Assembly: GCF_003818135.1 (NCBI RefSeq) | Contig: NZ_RPOH01000070.1 | Location: 1-64,000 of the forward strand | Direction of reading: 5' to 3' | DNA: 64,000 nt | Source: Buttiauxella warmboldiae | GTDB lineage: Bacteria; Pseudomonadota; Gammaproteobacteria; Enterobacterales; Enterobacteriaceae | Shown: positions 1 through 10,533 of the stretch, one piece after another | Layout of the letters: each line of letters starts with the position of its first letter | Position numbering within the stretch: position 1 is the stretch's first letter | The notes under the pieces: generated by a model | Told to the model about the DNA's origin: nothing | Seen by the model: the letters and a program-made list of their open reading frames with translations, nothing else | Databases searched by the model: none | Position numbers and translations under genes: made by a program

Positions 1-145
1 GCGTATATTACGCTTTCCTCCTGCAGAGTCAAGCGTTTATTTTCGCTTTTCGTCTGGCTGACGGGCCGGTTGGTAAGCCGTTGTGCCGTGTCAGTGGAGG
101 CGCAGTATAGGGATTTTACGGAAGCTGACAAGCGTTTATTGCAAA
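1..145 (-). promoter_or_regulatory. rRNA operon tandem promoters P1 and P2
   Basis: Read on the minus strand, this stretch has the layout of enterobacterial rrn control regions. P1 has -35 TTGTCA (126-131) and -10 TATACT (104-109) with a 16-bp spacer. The segment after P1 (TGCGCCTCCACTGACACGG) is typical of rrn P1 start regions. P2 has -35 TTGACT (27-32) and -10 TAATAT (5-10), also with a 16-bp spacer. A-rich sequence upstream of P1 (132-200) could be the UP element and Fis region. The 16S gene itself lies beyond the left edge. Position next to yieP and direction away from oriC match rrnC of E. coli. Confidence 0.88.
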
Positions 146-282
146 AAGATTATCAACAGTCTTTTTTTTCGACAAAAACCCTGCAAAAGCCCTGAAAGAC
201 GAGATTTTTGCTGTTTTAAACATCAGAAAAGGAGGCCCGATGGCATACTACTAACAGAAACAAAGCTAAAGGAATTGCCTAT

Positions 283-981
283 ATGTCTCTCTCTGCACAA
301 CAGCTCGCGGCGCAAAAGAACCTTTCCTATGTTCTTGCGGAAAAACTGGCACAACGCATTCTTCGGGGGGAGTACCAGGCGGGTAGCATTTTGCCCGGCG
401 AAATCGAATTGGGTGAAATCTTCGGCGTTAGCCGCACCGCGGTACGAGAAGCGGTAAAGACATTGACCGCGAAAGGGATGGTTTTACCGCGCCCACGCAT
501 TGGTACCCGCGTTATGCCTCGCAGCCACTGGAACTTCCTTGATAAGGAGCTGCTCACCTGGTGGATGACCGAGGAGAACTTTACTGACGTAGTGGAGTAC
601 TTCCTCGTCATGCGCAATAGCCTCGAGCCGCAAGCCTGCGCAATGGCGGCGATTAATGGTAGCGCTGAGCAGAAAGCATTGCTTAATGAGATGATGGCAG
701 AGATGGTAAAGCTGAAAGCGGCATTTGACCGCCAGCGCTGGATAGAGGTCGATATGGCCTACCATGAACAAATCTATGCCATGAGTGGCAACCCTTTCCT
801 TTGTTCTTTCGCTAACTTATTCCGTTCTATTTATTACAATTACTTCACTGCAATAACCGATAACCAGGTGATTAAGCTCGATCTGCATCAGGCAATTGTT
901 GATGCCATTACTCAGGGCGACAGCCAGGCCGCGTTACTCGCCGGCCAGACACTGTTAAAAGAACCTTTTACTCAAGGGTAA
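283..981 (+). CDS. yieP: GntR/FadR-family transcriptional regulator YieP
   Basis: DNA-binding regulator of the FadR subfamily, 232 aa (E. coli YieP is about 230). An N-terminal winged helix-turn-helix spans about residues 20-88, with the recognition region around FGVSRTAVREAVKTL. An all-helical FCD ligand-binding domain follows from about residue 98. The start at 283 is preceded by AAAGGA at a suitable distance and gives the same N-terminus (SLSAQQLAAQKN) as E. coli. It lies 39 bp upstream of hsrA on the same strand, so the two may be co-transcribed. It is divergent from the rRNA promoters at the left edge. The effector ligand is not deducible from the sequence. Confidence 0.93.
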   Translation: MSLSAQQLAAQKNLSYVLAEKLAQRILRGEYQAGSILPGEIELGEIFGVSRTAVREAVKTLTAKGMVLPRPRIGTRVMPRSHWNFLDKELLTWWMTEENFTDVVEYFLVMRNSLEPQACAMAAINGSAEQKALLNEMMAEMVKLKAAFDRQRWIEVDMAYHEQIYAMSGNPFLCSFANLFRSIYYNYFTAITDNQVIKLDLHQAIVDAITQGDSQAALLAGQTLLKEPFTQG

Positions 982-1020
982 AGCCGCGCGTTTCTGGCTG
1001 CGTTAAACATCAGGATCAAA

Positions 1021-2403
1021 ATGACCAAAACAGCTCGCAGTATGGCCGGATTACCGTGGATAGCGGCAATGGCTTTCTTTATGCAGGCGCTGGATGCCAC
1101 GATTCTCAACACGGCGTTACCCGCAATCGCCCAAAGTCTGGGGCGCTCACCGCTGGCGATGCAATCCGCGATTATCAGCTACACCCTCACGGTGGCGATG
1201 TTAATCCCCGTTAGCGGCTGGCTTGCTGACCGCTTTGGCACGCGGCGTGTGTTTATGGTCGCGGTTTCCCTCTTCACTCTCGGCTCGTTTGCCTGCGCGA
1301 TGTCAGGCTCGCTCGGGGAATTAGTCGCCTTTCGCGTAATACAGGGGATCGGCGGAGCGATGATGATGCCGGTCGCCCGCTTAGCATTATTACGTGCCTA
1401 TCCGCGCAGCGAACTCCTGCCGGTATTAAACTTTGTCACTATGCCAGGGCTTGTCGGCCCGATCTTAGGCCCGCTGCTTGGCGGTGTATTAGTGACGTGG
1501 GCAAGCTGGCACTGGATTTTCCTCATTAATATACCTATCGGCATTCTCGGGCTGATCTACGCCCGCAAATACATGCCCAACTTTACAACGCCACGCCGCG
1601 GTTTCGATATGACCGGTTTTCTTTTGTTTGGCCTGAGCCTGGTGTGTATTTCGAGCGGGATGGAGTTATTCGGCGAACATCTTGTTGCCAGCTATATCGG
1701 TCTTTTGACCATCGTCGGAGGACTGCTTCTGTTAGCTGCATATATCTGGCATGCCCGCCGCCACCCAACGCCGCTTATCGCCCTGCCGATGTTCCGTACC
1801 AGAACCTTCTCCATTGGGATTATCGGCAATCTCGCTTCGCGTTTAGGGACGGGATGCGTTCCTTTCCTGATGCCTTTAATGCTGCAGGTCGGTTTTGGCT
1901 ATTCGGCCCTGATCGCCGGCTGCATGATGGCGCCAACCGCAATCGGGTCTCTGCTGGCAAAATCTACCGTAACGCAAGTGTTGCGCCACTTGGGCTATCG
2001 GAAAACGTTAGTGGGCGTTACGCTGGTTATCGGTTTGCTGATTGGGCAGTTCTCATTGCAGACGCCAGGGGGGGAGGTGTGGCTGTTGATACTGCCGCTG
2101 TTTATTCTGGGAATGGCGATGTCCACGCAGTTCACGGCGATGAACACCATTACGCTTGCCGATCTCACCGATGAAAACGCCAGTAGCGGTAATAGCGTGC
2201 TGGCCGTCACCCAGCAGCTGGCAATCAGCCTTGGCGTAGCGGTAAGTGCGGCGGTGCTGCGTCTGTATGAAGGTATCGAAAGTATCAATACTGTCGAGCA
2301 GTTCCACTACACCTTCCTGACGATGGGGGCTGTGACGCTGGTTGCGTCGCTGGTGTTCTTGCTGTTACGCCCGAAAGACGGGCGCAACATGATTAAGCGC
2401 TAG
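1021..2403 (+). CDS. hsrA: MFS transporter HsrA (DHA2 family)
   Basis: Inner-membrane major facilitator of the DHA2 drug:H+ antiporter family, 460 aa with about 14 hydrophobic segments; E. coli HsrA (YieO) is about 475 aa. The motif [11 protein letters not shown] (residues about 64-74) is the MFS loop 2-3 signature, and [16 protein letters not shown] and [10 protein letters not shown] are typical antiporter motifs. E. coli HsrA has been linked to high-copy suppression effects on RspA and homocysteine resistance; the physiological substrate is unclear. The gene converges on rbsR and the two share the bases CTAG (2400-2403), so each stop codon lies inside the other gene. No terminator separates them. 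Confidence 0.92.
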   Translation: MTKTARSMAGLPWIAAMAFFMQALDATILNTALPAIAQSLGRSPLAMQSAIISYTLTVAMLIPVSGWLADRFGTRRVFMVAVSLFTLGSFACAMSGSLGELVAFRVIQGIGGAMMMPVARLALLRAYPRSELLPVLNFVTMPGLVGPILGPLLGGVLVTWASWHWIFLINIPIGILGLIYARKYMPNFTTPRRGFDMTGFLLFGLSLVCISSGMELFGEHLVASYIGLLTIVGGLLLLAAYIWHARRHPTPLIALPMFRTRTFSIGIIGNLASRLGTGCVPFLMPLMLQVGFGYSALIAGCMMAPTAIGSLLAKSTVTQVLRHLGYRKTLVGVTLVIGLLIGQFSLQTPGGEVWLLILPLFILGMAMSTQFTAMNTITLADLTDENASSGNSVLAVTQQLAISLGVAVSAAVLRLYEGIESINTVEQFHYTFLTMGAVTLVASLVFLLLRPKDGRNMIKR

Positions 2404-3392
2404 ACGGAGCCACGCTCCACCAGCTCAGGGGTGAGAAACAGGCGCTGTTGTTCCAGCGTGGGTTGCGCCATTCGATGAATTAACACATCCACGGCCAGCT
2501 CACCCAGTTCATCTTTAGGCTGGTGAATAGTGGTGAGCGGCGGCGTCATATAGCGTGCCAGCTCAATATCGTCATAGCCGACTACCGCCATATCCTGCGG
2601 CACCTTCAAACCAGCCTGATACAAGGCATGATATGCCCCGACCGCCATGGCATCGTTGCCGGTAAATACGGCATGCGGCGGTTCTTCCAGCGCCAGCAGT
2701 GAATTCATCGCAGTGAAACCGCCCTGAAACTCAAAGTCACCGATGATTTCGTAACCTTCACGAATCTCAAGTTCTGCCTGGTTCATGGCATTGCGATAAC
2801 CTTCCAGCCGCAAACGCGCCGGGGTTTTATCCTGCGGGCCAGCAATACAGGCGATTCGGGTGTAGCCATTAGCGATCAGATGCTGCGTGGCCATCTCGCC
2901 ACCGAGTAAAGAATTATCCTGAATAACATCGCATTCGCCATCAAAAGGCGACCAGTCCATCATCACGGTGGGAATAGCAGGATAGCGGCTTATTATGACC
3001 GGCGAAGGAAGGTGTGTTTCGGTACATAGCAGCAAAAGGCCGTCAACGCGCTTTTGCAGCAGCGTTTCCAGATTGCGGTTCATGCGCTGTTCGTCACCTT
3101 CGGTATTACACAACACCAGGCTATAACCGCGCTCAAAGCAGCTGCGTTCAACGCCGCGCACCAGTTCAGAGTAAAACGGATTACTGCTGGCGGTGATTAA
3201 CATCCCTATCGTATGCGTTTGATTGAGTTTAAGACTACGCGCCAGAGCAGATGGCGCATAGTTAAGCGTGGTGATTGCCGCATCGACCTTAGCGCGAATG
3301 GCGTCACTCACGAAACGGTCATTATTAATGACGTGGGAAACGGTAGAGGTCGAAACCCCAGCCATCTTCGCGACGTCTTTCATGGTGGCCAT
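2400..3392 (-). CDS. rbsR: Ribose operon repressor RbsR
   Basis: LacI-family repressor of ribose uptake genes, 330 aa like E. coli RbsR. The N-terminal helix-turn-helix is [20 protein letters not shown], followed by the hinge helix [12 protein letters not shown] and a periplasmic-binding-protein-like core (about 60-330). An upstream in-frame Met at 3437 would add 15 residues lying inside rbsK; the start at 3392 was chosen because it gives the family N-terminus and begins 2 bp after the rbsK stop. It is the last gene of rbsDACBKR. Its presumed operators are the two palindromes at 8228-8245 and 8311-8322. Confidence 0.95.
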   Translation of the reverse strand: MATMKDVAKMAGVSTSTVSHVINNDRFVSDAIRAKVDAAITTLNYAPSALARSLKLNQTHTIGMLITASSNPFYSELVRGVERSCFERGYSLVLCNTEGDEQRMNRNLETLLQKRVDGLLLLCTETHLPSPVIISRYPAIPTVMMDWSPFDGECDVIQDNSLLGGEMATQHLIANGYTRIACIAGPQDKTPARLRLEGYRNAMNQAELEIREGYEIIGDFEFQGGFTAMNSLLALEEPPHAVFTGNDAMAVGAYHALYQAGLKVPQDMAVVGYDDIELARYMTPPLTTIHQPKDELGELAVDVLIHRMAQPTLEQQRLFLTPELVERGSV

Positions 3393-3394
3393 GA

Positions 3395-4324
3395 TTATCC
3401 TTGCTGTTGCAAAAACTCGTCGATTTCGTGACGCCACGGCACGGAAGGTTGAGCCCCCTTGCGAGTTACGGCAATCGCGGCGGCGGCATGGGCAAAACGA
3501 ATCGCTTCACTCATCGGTTTTTCTTCCAGCAACGCGGTGACCAGCGCACCGTTAAAGGTGTCGCCCGCAGCGATAGTATCCACGGCTTTGACTTTAAAAC
3601 CGGGAACACGCTGGCCTTTACCTTTTTCACTCAGCCAGACGCCGCGGCTACCGAGTGTGATAATCACAGTTTCAATCCCTTTGGCATGAAGTCGCTCAGA
3701 AGCCTGCGCCGCGTCATCGTCATTTTCGACCCGCACGCCGGTCAGCTTTTCCGCTTCGGTTTCATTTGGCGTAATCATATTCACCAGCCCGAGCAGCTCG
3801 TCAGAGAGTTCACAGGCAGGCGCAGGATTAAGCACGACTTTGGTCTGGTGCTGATGGGCTATTTTCGCCGCCGCCAGCACGCTTGCCAGCGGTGACTCAA
3901 GCTGCATTAAAAGTGCTGAAGCCTCTGCGATTTTCTGCTGCTGTTCGGCCACCAGCGCTGGCGTTAATGCCGCGTTCGCCCCGGCGTGAATACCTATCAC
4001 ATTTTCCCCGGCACCATTGACGAAAATCAGCGCAACACCTGTAGAGACACCTTTAATAGTGCTGACCGGAGAGGTATCGATTTTGTCGTTTGCCAGCTGT
4101 TTGCAAACGCGGCTTCCGGTGTCGTCTTCACCCACACAGGCAATAAAAGCAATGTCTGCGCCGCTGCGTCCGGCAGCAACGGCCTGGTTGGCCCCTTTCC
4201 CGCCAAACGCCACCTGATACTCTTGCCCGCTGACCGTTTCACCCGGCGTCGGAAAATGTTCGAGATTAAGGATATGATCGGCATTGATACTGCCAAGAAC
4301 GACAAGCTTACCGTTAGTTTTCAT
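3395..4324 (-). CDS. rbsK: Ribokinase RbsK
   Basis: Phosphorylates D-ribose to ribose 5-phosphate with ATP in the cytoplasm; PfkB family, 309 aa as in E. coli. Visible signatures are [15 protein letters not shown] near residues 42-56 (sugar-binding N-terminal motif) and [13 protein letters not shown] near 250 (anion hole and catalytic Asp). A longer reading from 4351 would start inside the intercistronic hairpin; the Met at 4324 matches the family length. It is separated from rbsB by 69 bp containing a strong hairpin, and from rbsR by 2 bp. Confidence 0.95.
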   Translation of the reverse strand: MKTNGKLVVLGSINADHILNLEHFPTPGETVSGQEYQVAFGGKGANQAVAAGRSGADIAFIACVGEDDTGSRVCKQLANDKIDTSPVSTIKGVSTGVALIFVNGAGENVIGIHAGANAALTPALVAEQQQKIAEASALLMQLESPLASVLAAAKIAHQHQTKVVLNPAPACELSDELLGLVNMITPNETEAEKLTGVRVENDDDAAQASERLHAKGIETVIITLGSRGVWLSEKGKGQRVPGFKVKAVDTIAAGDTFNGALVTALLEEKPMSEAIRFAHAAAAIAVTRKGAQPSVPWRHEIDEFLQQQG

Positions 4325-4344
4325 TTTTATCAGTCCAGTTAAGT

Positions 4345-4371
4345 GCGCCACTCCAGCTCCCGGAGTGGCGC
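4345..4371 (-). other. rbsB-rbsK intercistronic hairpin
   Basis: A perfect 10-bp stem (4345-4354 with 4362-4371, GCGCCACTCC/GGAGTGGCGC) with a 7-nt loop lies between the rbsB stop and the rbsK start. No U-run follows, so it is more likely an mRNA-stabilising or processing hairpin than a terminator. Protecting the upstream rbsB message would give more binding protein than kinase, as is usual in binding-protein transport operons; that role is inference. Confidence 0.75.
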
Positions 4372-4393
4372 GGTGCCCTGCTTTGCTTTGGTC

Positions 4394-5281
4394 TTATTTC
4401 GTAATCAGTTTTAAATCAACCGGGATACTGGACTCAACTTTCTCACCTTTGAGAACCTTGTCAGCGGTTTCAACGCCGATAGCACCAATCTGGTCAGCCA
4501 TCTGAGCCACCGTGGCCCCCAGTTTGCCGCCTTCAACAGCTTTTACTCCATCAGCCGTACCATCGAAGCCCACAACCAGCACATCAGTTTTACCGGCGGT
4601 TTGCAGCGCACGCAGTGCGCCCAGCGCCATTTCGTCATTCTGCGCAAACACCGCCTGTACGTCAGGATGCGCTGTCAGCAGGTTCTGCATTACGTTCAGG
4701 CCTTTAGTACGGTCGAAGTCAGCAGGCTGGCTCGCCAGAACGGTAAATTTGTGTGCAGCAGTCGCTTGTTTGAAGCCTTCTCCCCGTTCACGCGCGGCAG
4801 AGGCACCGGCGATACCTTGCAGTTCGATAACTTTCGCACCTTCACCCAGCTTCTTAGCAATAAAGTCGCCCGCCATTTTACCACCGGCGACGTTATCAGA
4901 AGCGATATGGCTCACCACCGTCCCCTGATTCGCCATACGGTCGAGCGTAATGACCGGGATTTTAGCCTGGTTCGCCATTTTCACCGCATTGCCGACCGCA
5001 TCGGAGTCCGTTGGGTTGATAAGCATCAGCTTGGTGCCACGAACCGTCAGGTCCTGCACGTTAGCCAGCTCTTTTGCCGGGTTGTTTTGCGAATCCAGAA
5101 CAATCAGGTTGTAGCCCAGCTTGTCAGCCTCTTTTTGTGCGCCGTCTTTCAGAGAAACGAAGAAGGGGTTATTGAGGGTGGAAACCACCAGCGCGATAGT
5201 GTCTTTGGCCATTGCGTTTGCGCTTACGGTGGCGCTGAGCACCACCGCGGAAACCAGAGTAGCCAGCTTTTTCATATTCAT
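4394..5281 (-). CDS. rbsB: Ribose ABC transporter periplasmic binding protein RbsB
   Basis: Periplasmic high-affinity D-ribose receptor that delivers ribose to RbsAC and to the Trg chemoreceptor, 295 aa (E. coli 296). The N-terminus [25 protein letters not shown] is a clear Sec signal peptide with cleavage after AMA (about residue 25). The type I sugar-binding fold follows, with ribose-contact regions recognisable as TLNNPFF, the ARERGEGF segment and QNDEMALGA. The C-terminus ends LKLITK, slightly shorter than in E. coli. It is followed by an intercistronic hairpin before rbsK. Confidence 0.96.
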   Translation of the reverse strand: MNMKKLATLVSAVVLSATVSANAMAKDTIALVVSTLNNPFFVSLKDGAQKEADKLGYNLIVLDSQNNPAKELANVQDLTVRGTKLMLINPTDSDAVGNAVKMANQAKIPVITLDRMANQGTVVSHIASDNVAGGKMAGDFIAKKLGEGAKVIELQGIAGASAARERGEGFKQATAAHKFTVLASQPADFDRTKGLNVMQNLLTAHPDVQAVFAQNDEMALGALRALQTAGKTDVLVVGFDGTADGVKAVEGGKLGATVAQMADQIGAIGVETADKVLKGEKVESSIPVDLKLITK

Positions 5282-5309
5282 AGTCAGATGTCCTGTAGGG
5301 TTATGATTG

Positions 5310-6275
5310 TTACTGCTTTTTGTTGTCCACCAGCACCGCCAGTAAAATAACTACGGCTTTGACGATCATCTGGTAATAAGAAGAAACACCTAATAAATTC
5401 AGACCGTTGTTAAGGAATCCCAGGATCAGCGCACCGATCAGCGTCCCAACGATACGCCCTTTCCCACCCGCGAGGCTTGTGCCGCCAAGTACAACCGCCG
5501 CGATGGCATCCAGCTCGTAGCCTGTCCCCGCCGTCGGTTGCGCAGAAGAAAGACGCGCCACTTCGATGATCCCAGCCAAAGAGGCCAGCAAGCCGCAAAG
5601 TGAGTAAACGATAATTTTGACTTTATTGACGCTGATGCCGGACAAACGCGTTGCCGCTTCGTTACCGCCAAGCGCATAGATATAGCGGCCCAGCCGCGTG
5701 TGATGCAGCATGTACCATGCCGCCAGGAAGACAACGCCCATAATCCACACCGGCGTCGGGATCCCCAGCGGACGGCCAATACCAAACCAGCCAAACAGAT
5801 CGGCGTTATCAGAAAAACCGGTGTTCACCGGACTGCCGTTGGTATACACCATGGTCACACCACGCAGCAGAAGCATCATCACCAGCGTGGCGATAAATGC
5901 CTGCACTCGCCCTTTAGCGACGATCGCCCCGGTCACGGCCCCGATCGCGGCACCCAGCGCCAGCGCTCCGGCAACGGCCAGTAGCGCATTCACTTCCAGG
6001 CCCACAATCGATGCGGCTACCGCTCCGGTGAGCGCCAGTAAAGAGCCCACGGACAGGTCAATCCCGGAAGTGAGAATAACCAGCGTCATCCCCACCGCCA
6101 TAATGGCGTTCACGGAGGTTTGTTGCAGGATATTGAACAGATTATTGACGGTAAAAAAGTTCGGGCTAAGGCTCGAAACCACCGCAATCAGCACCAGCAG
6201 TGCGATCAGTGATTTTTGCTCTAACAGCCACGCTTTAGTGAACCAGCGACGGGTCGGAATAGACTGGGTACTCAT
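5310..6275 (-). CDS. rbsC: Ribose ABC transporter permease RbsC
   Basis: Inner-membrane permease of the ribose importer, 321 aa, the E. coli length, with about ten hydrophobic segments. It is a member of the BPD_transp_2 family; [19 protein letters not shown] (around residue 70) and [14 protein letters not shown], the coupling EAA-like loop, are characteristic. Its ATG overlaps the rbsA stop by 4 bp (6272-6275), indicating translational coupling. It works as a dimer with RbsA. Confidence 0.96.
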   Translation of the reverse strand: MSTQSIPTRRWFTKAWLLEQKSLIALLVLIAVVSSLSPNFFTVNNLFNILQQTSVNAIMAVGMTLVILTSGIDLSVGSLLALTGAVAASIVGLEVNALLAVAGALALGAAIGAVTGAIVAKGRVQAFIATLVMMLLLRGVTMVYTNGSPVNTGFSDNADLFGWFGIGRPLGIPTPVWIMGVVFLAAWYMLHHTRLGRYIYALGGNEAATRLSGISVNKVKIIVYSLCGLLASLAGIIEVARLSSAQPTAGTGYELDAIAAVVLGGTSLAGGKGRIVGTLIGALILGFLNNGLNLLGVSSYYQMIVKAVVILLAVLVDNKKQ

Positions 6276-7786
6276 TTTGCAGACTCCTGATTCACGCGAT
6301 TTAGCTTACCGACGGCGGCCGCCATAAGCATTTCCTGGGTGGCCTCTTCGCGAGTAAATTCCCCGCCGGTATGCCCTTCATGCATCACCATAATTCGGTC
6401 GCTCATCCCGAGCACCTCGGGCATTTCGGACGACACCAGAATGATGCTTAACCCATCGGCTTTGAACTGATTGATTAACTGATAAATTTCTTTTTTTGCC
6501 CCCACGTCAACGCCGCGTGTCGGCTCATCAAGAATTAATACTTTCGGGCGCGTCATCAGGCCACGGGCGATCGCCACTTTTTGCTGATTGCCACCGGAAA
6601 GCAGGCCAATGGGCTGTTCCATCGACGGGGTTTTCACGTTGAACAAACGGATAAAGTCCTGTACCGCTTGCTGTTCATCTTTGTGCCGCAGGCTACCCAC
6701 GTTATGGCTGAAATAGCGCAGCGCGGTCAGCGACATGTTCTCTTTTACCGACATGCCGAGCACCAGGCCGTCGCGTTTACGGTCTTCAGAGATGTAGACA
6801 ATACCGTTTGCCAGGCCGTCCTGCGGCGAACGCGTCACTACTTCACGGCCATTCAGCGCCACATAACCGCCGGTACGCGGCAGTGCGCCATACAGCACTT
6901 TCATTAATTCGGTGCGACCCGCGCCCATCAAACCGGCAACGCCGAGGATCTCGCCTTTGCGCAAGTTGAAACTCACGTCATGCACGCCGGGCCCGCAGAG
7001 GTTATCAACGCGCAGGAGTATTTCACCGGGTGCTTTATCCAGATGGGGATATTGCTCTTCAAGCTTGCGCCCGACCATCATTTCGATAAGCGTATCTTCA
7101 GTGAGCGTATCCACTGCGCGTTCAGCAATAAATTGCCCATCGCGAAACACAGTTACGTCATCACAAATCTCGAAGATTTCTTTCATGCGGTGCGAGATAT
7201 AAACGATGCCGCGCCCCTGAGCTTTTAGCTCGCGGATCGCGCGGAATAAAGATTCGGTTTCGGTATCCGTCAATGCGTCAGTCGGTTCGTCCATCACAAT
7301 GACTTTCGACTCGAAGCTCAGCACTTTGGCGATTTCGACCATTTGCTGATCGCCAATCGACAGGTCGCCCACCAGTTTCTGGCTGTTAAAACGCAGGTTG
7401 AGTCTGGCGAGTAATTTATCCGCTTCGGCATACATCGTGTGCCAGTCGATTTTGCCAAAACGGTTGACGAATTCACGGCCAAGGAAGATGTTTTCCGCAA
7501 TGCTGAGCTGCGGGATCAGGTTGAGCTCCTGGTGAATAATACCAATGCCCGCTTCCTGTGAGGCTTTCGGGCCATGAAAGGTGGTTTCTTTACCCAACCA
7601 CCGCAGCGAGCCCGCATCGCGTTGATAGATGCCGGTGAGCACTTTCATCATGGTGGACTTGCCCGCGCCGTTTTCGCCCACCAGCGCCATTACGCGTCCT
7701 GGATAAACGTTCAGCGCCGCACCGGAAAGGGCTTTTACTCCCGGGAACGACTTATCGATCCCTTTTAATTGCAGTAACGGTTCCAT
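6272..7786 (-). CDS. rbsA: Ribose ABC transporter ATPase RbsA
   Basis: Cytoplasmic ATPase with two fused ABC domains, 504 aa (E. coli 501). Domain 1 has Walker [10 protein letters not shown] (37-45), signature LSIGDQQ and Walker B VIVMDEP. Domain 2 has a degenerate Walker A (GLMGAGRTE), signature LSGGNQQKV and Walker B VLILDEP, the usual asymmetry for this family. The frame extends upstream to 7843, but that would overlap rbsD; the start at 7786 gives the family N-terminus [16 protein letters not shown] and leaves 8 bp after the rbsD stop. Confidence 0.95.
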   Translation of the reverse strand: MEPLLQLKGIDKSFPGVKALSGAALNVYPGRVMALVGENGAGKSTMMKVLTGIYQRDAGSLRWLGKETTFHGPKASQEAGIGIIHQELNLIPQLSIAENIFLGREFVNRFGKIDWHTMYAEADKLLARLNLRFNSQKLVGDLSIGDQQMVEIAKVLSFESKVIVMDEPTDALTDTETESLFRAIRELKAQGRGIVYISHRMKEIFEICDDVTVFRDGQFIAERAVDTLTEDTLIEMMVGRKLEEQYPHLDKAPGEILLRVDNLCGPGVHDVSFNLRKGEILGVAGLMGAGRTELMKVLYGALPRTGGYVALNGREVVTRSPQDGLANGIVYISEDRKRDGLVLGMSVKENMSLTALRYFSHNVGSLRHKDEQQAVQDFIRLFNVKTPSMEQPIGLLSGGNQQKVAIARGLMTRPKVLILDEPTRGVDVGAKKEIYQLINQFKADGLSIILVSSEMPEVLGMSDRIMVMHEGHTGGEFTREEATQEMLMAAAVGKLNRVNQESAK

Positions 7787-7794
7787 GGCTTGCC

Positions 7795-8214
7795 TCAGAA
7801 TGTGACGCCTGCACAGAGAATGATATTCGCATACGGGGAACACTCCCCGCTGCGAATAACCGCCCGACTCTCCGCGGTGTGCTGCTTGAACTGCTCATGA
7901 CTGATGTAACGAACCGCAATGGTGTTTCCCTGGTGTTGTTGCAGCTGCCCGATGTAACTGAGCAACGTTTCGTGGAGCTGGGGATTATGCTGTTTTATTT
8001 CCGAAGCTAAGATCGCCGCTTCAACCTGCATCTCTTGTGTTACGACTTCAACGACCTGCATAAAACCTGGTACGCCGTGAGTCAGGGCCAAATCAATACG
8101 CGGTGTCGCGTGTGGAATGGGCAACCCGGCGTCAGCAACCACCAGCGTGTCGGTGTGGCCAAGACGGGAAATAACGGACGAGATATCAGCGTTGAGAACT
8201 TTGCCTTTCTTCAT
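7795..8214 (-). CDS. rbsD: D-ribose pyranase RbsD
   Basis: Interconverts the beta-pyranose and beta-furanose forms of ribose so that RbsK can use it; 139 aa, the E. coli length. Visible family features are [17 protein letters not shown] near residues 17-33 (with the catalytic His) and the C-terminal [14 protein letters not shown] segment ([15 protein letters not shown]). It is the first gene of the rbs operon. The ribosome site GGTGGAG sits just downstream of the RbsR operator. Confidence 0.95.
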   Translation of the reverse strand: MKKGKVLNADISSVISRLGHTDTLVVADAGLPIPHATPRIDLALTHGVPGFMQVVEVVTQEMQVEAAILASEIKQHNPQLHETLLSYIGQLQQHQGNTIAVRYISHEQFKQHTAESRAVIRSGECSPYANIILCAGVTF

Positions 8215-8227
8215 TTTTTTACTCCAC

Positions 8228-8322
8228 CAGCGAAACGTTTCGCTGAGGTAAAGTGTAGGAAATGTAGTGATGGGAAAACAACCAGCGCGTGACGAAAATG
8301 TGATCGCTATCGAAACGTTTCG
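8228..8322 (-). promoter_or_regulatory. rbs promoter with two RbsR operators and CRP half-site
   Basis: An 18-bp perfect palindrome CAGCGAAACGTTTCGCTG (8228-8245) overlaps the expected transcription start. A second core CGAAACGTTTCG lies at 8311-8322. The two centres are exactly 80 bp apart. Candidate promoter elements on the minus strand are TTGTTT (8276-8281) and TACACT (8252-8257), 18-bp spacer. A CRP-like site has the perfect half TGTGA (8299-8303) with a weak partner half; its centre (8306.5) is 61.5 bp upstream of the start predicted from the -10, the class I CRP position. The second operator overlaps the CRP site. Confidence 0.8.
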
Positions 8323-8404
8323 CCGATCTGTGGCAAAACAAAGGAGATAAACGTGCGGACATAAACAAGGAGAAAAACAGCAGGCAAAGATGACGGTTTC
8401 GATG

Positions 8405-8432
8405 AAAAAACGCCCCTTCGGATGAAGAGGCG
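8405..8432 (-). terminator. Intrinsic terminator after kup
   Basis: On the minus strand, CGCCTCTT (8425-8432) pairs with AAGGGGCG (8411-8418) around a 6-nt loop, followed by six Ts (8405-8410). It lies directly downstream of the kup stop codon. Confidence 0.85.
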
Positions 8433-8438
8433 CAGTGA

Positions 8439-10307
8439 TTAGATCTCTACCTGGGTTCCTAACTCGATAACCCGGTTGGGTGGAATTTCGAACTGGTCAG
8501 GCGCGCGCAGGGCGTTGCGTTGCAGGGCCATAAACAGCTTACCGCGCAGGCGTAAATACCATGGACGTTTGCCGATAATCAGCGACTCATGCGACATAAA
8601 GAACGATGTCTCCATCATGCGGCAGCTCAGCCCTTCCAGGCCGCAGCGGTGGAACACCTCCTCCACGTTTGGCGTTTCGCGCCAGCCATAGCTTGCGACT
8701 ACGCGCCAGAAGGTTGGCGAAAGCTGTTCAATAGCGACACGGCGCACGTTATGAACGTATGGCGCATCTTCGGTGCGCAGCGTCAGCAGTACCACCCGCT
8801 CATGCAGCACTTTGTTGTGCTTGAGGTTATGCAGCATCGCGAAAGGGATCACGTTCAGCGCACGGGACATATAAACCGCGGTGCCCGGCACACGTACCGG
8901 CGGCGATTTTTCCAGTGAGGCAATCATCGCTTCCAGGGAATTTCCATGCTCATGCATACGACGCAGCAGGCGGAAACGTTCGCTTTTCCAGGTCGTCATA
9001 ATGATCAACATCACCAGCGCCAGGCAGAGCGGCAGCCAGCCCCCGGAGAAAATTTTCACCACGTTTGCCGAGAACAATGGAATATCGATACACAGGAATG
9101 CAAAACCCATCAGCAGCACGGCAATTCTGTTCCAGCGCCAGCTTTGGGCGGCAACCGTACAGCAAAGAATAGAGGTCAGTACCATAGTACCGGTTACCGC
9201 AATACCGTAAGCGGCCGCCAGGTTGCTGGAGTGCTCAAAACTGACAATCACGATAACCACCGAGATATAGAGCAGCCAGTTAATAGCCGGCACATAAATC
9301 TGCCCGGATTCCATTTCCGAGGTGTGGATAATGCGCATTGGCGACAGATACCCCAGACGCACGGCCTGGCGCGTCAACGAGAACACGCCGGAAATCACCG
9401 CCTGAGAGGCGATAACGGTGGCAAGCGTTGCCAGAATCATCAGCGGGATCAGCGCCCAGTCAGGCGCCAGCAAGAAGAACGGGTTCTTAATCGCTTCCGG
9501 CGTTTTAAGCAGCAGCGCGCCCTGGCCGAAATAGTTCAGCACCAGAGACGGCAGCACCACGGAAAACCAGGCAATGCGAATCGGCAATTTACCGAAGTGG
9601 CCCATATCGGCATACAGCGCCTCAACTCCCGTAATAGAAAGCACCACCGCACCGAGTGCAAAGAACGAAACGGTTTTATATTCCAGGAAGAAGTGTATCG
9701 CCCAGGCAGGGTTCAGCGCCTGAAGCACTTCCGGGTTGGCCATAATACTGCGCGCGCCTAACACCGCCAGCACCAGGAACCACAGCATCATCACCGGAGC
9801 AAACAGTTTACCCACCATACCGGTACCGTGTTTCTGAATCATAAACAGCAGCGTCAGGACCACTATCGACAGCGGCACGATGTAGGCGTCAAGCTGCGGT
9901 GCGGCTATCTCCAGCCCTTCAATGGCCGACATCACCGATATTGCCGGCGTGATGACCACCTCGCCATAGAAGAAGCTGCCGCCGATCAATCCCATGATCA
10001 CCAGCACCGAGGTCATTTTTGCCGAAGTATGACGCCCAGCCAAAGACATCAGCGTCAATATACCGCCTTCACCCGCGTTATCAGCACGCATAACAAAAGT
10101 GAGATATTTCACCGAGACGACCAGGATCAGCAGCCAGAAAATCAAAGACAAAAAGCCAAATACGGCGTCGCGTTCTACGCCAAAACCAAATTGACCAGAC
10201 AGACATTCCCGCAGGGTATAAAGCGGGCTGGTACCGATATCACCGTATACCACCCCAATTGCAGCCAGCGTTATCGCAGGCAATGATTGTTTATTATCAG
10301 CGCTCAT
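8439..10307 (-). CDS. kup: Low-affinity potassium uptake protein Kup
   Basis: Inner-membrane K+:H+ symporter of the KUP/HAK/KT family, 622 aa, exactly the E. coli length. About twelve transmembrane segments fill residues 10-450, and a soluble C-terminal domain follows. The N-terminal signature [15 protein letters not shown] (18-32) is diagnostic of the family. The gene is divergent from ravA across about 225 bp and followed by a good intrinsic terminator. Confidence 0.97.
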   Translation of the reverse strand: MSADNKQSLPAITLAAIGVVYGDIGTSPLYTLRECLSGQFGFGVERDAVFGFLSLIFWLLILVVSVKYLTFVMRADNAGEGGILTLMSLAGRHTSAKMTSVLVIMGLIGGSFFYGEVVITPAISVMSAIEGLEIAAPQLDAYIVPLSIVVLTLLFMIQKHGTGMVGKLFAPVMMLWFLVLAVLGARSIMANPEVLQALNPAWAIHFFLEYKTVSFFALGAVVLSITGVEALYADMGHFGKLPIRIAWFSVVLPSLVLNYFGQGALLLKTPEAIKNPFFLLAPDWALIPLMILATLATVIASQAVISGVFSLTRQAVRLGYLSPMRIIHTSEMESGQIYVPAINWLLYISVVIVIVSFEHSSNLAAAYGIAVTGTMVLTSILCCTVAAQSWRWNRIAVLLMGFAFLCIDIPLFSANVVKIFSGGWLPLCLALVMLIIMTTWKSERFRLLRRMHEHGNSLEAMIASLEKSPPVRVPGTAVYMSRALNVIPFAMLHNLKHNKVLHERVVLLTLRTEDAPYVHNVRRVAIEQLSPTFWRVVASYGWRETPNVEEVFHRCGLEGLSCRMMETSFFMSHESLIIGKRPWYLRLRGKLFMALQRNALRAPDQFEIPPNRVIELGTQVEI

Positions 10308-10533
10308 AGACTAATCTTTTGTTGGAATCCTGAAAGCGTGTGCTTAGTCCCTTGGCCCACAAAAAGGCGCACAGTATGCACGATAATCAAGGAAGTCATA
10401 CCTCTAAATACCACAGGCTTAACTTATGTCAGGGAAAAAATAGCCGTACATCAATCCATTAACGCTAATATAGCTGAACGATATACTCGCTAACCCACTG
10501 GGGTTTATACCGCGTAAGGATGCAATGCTAATT

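Noticed and set aside
4601..5350. 249-codon open frame on the plus strand opposite rbsB
   Set aside because: Antisense shadow; rbsB with its signal peptide is certain.
8946..9761. 271-codon open frame on the plus strand opposite kup
   Set aside because: Very rich in Gln, His, Arg and Asn, as expected from the complement of hydrophobic codons; kup is certain.
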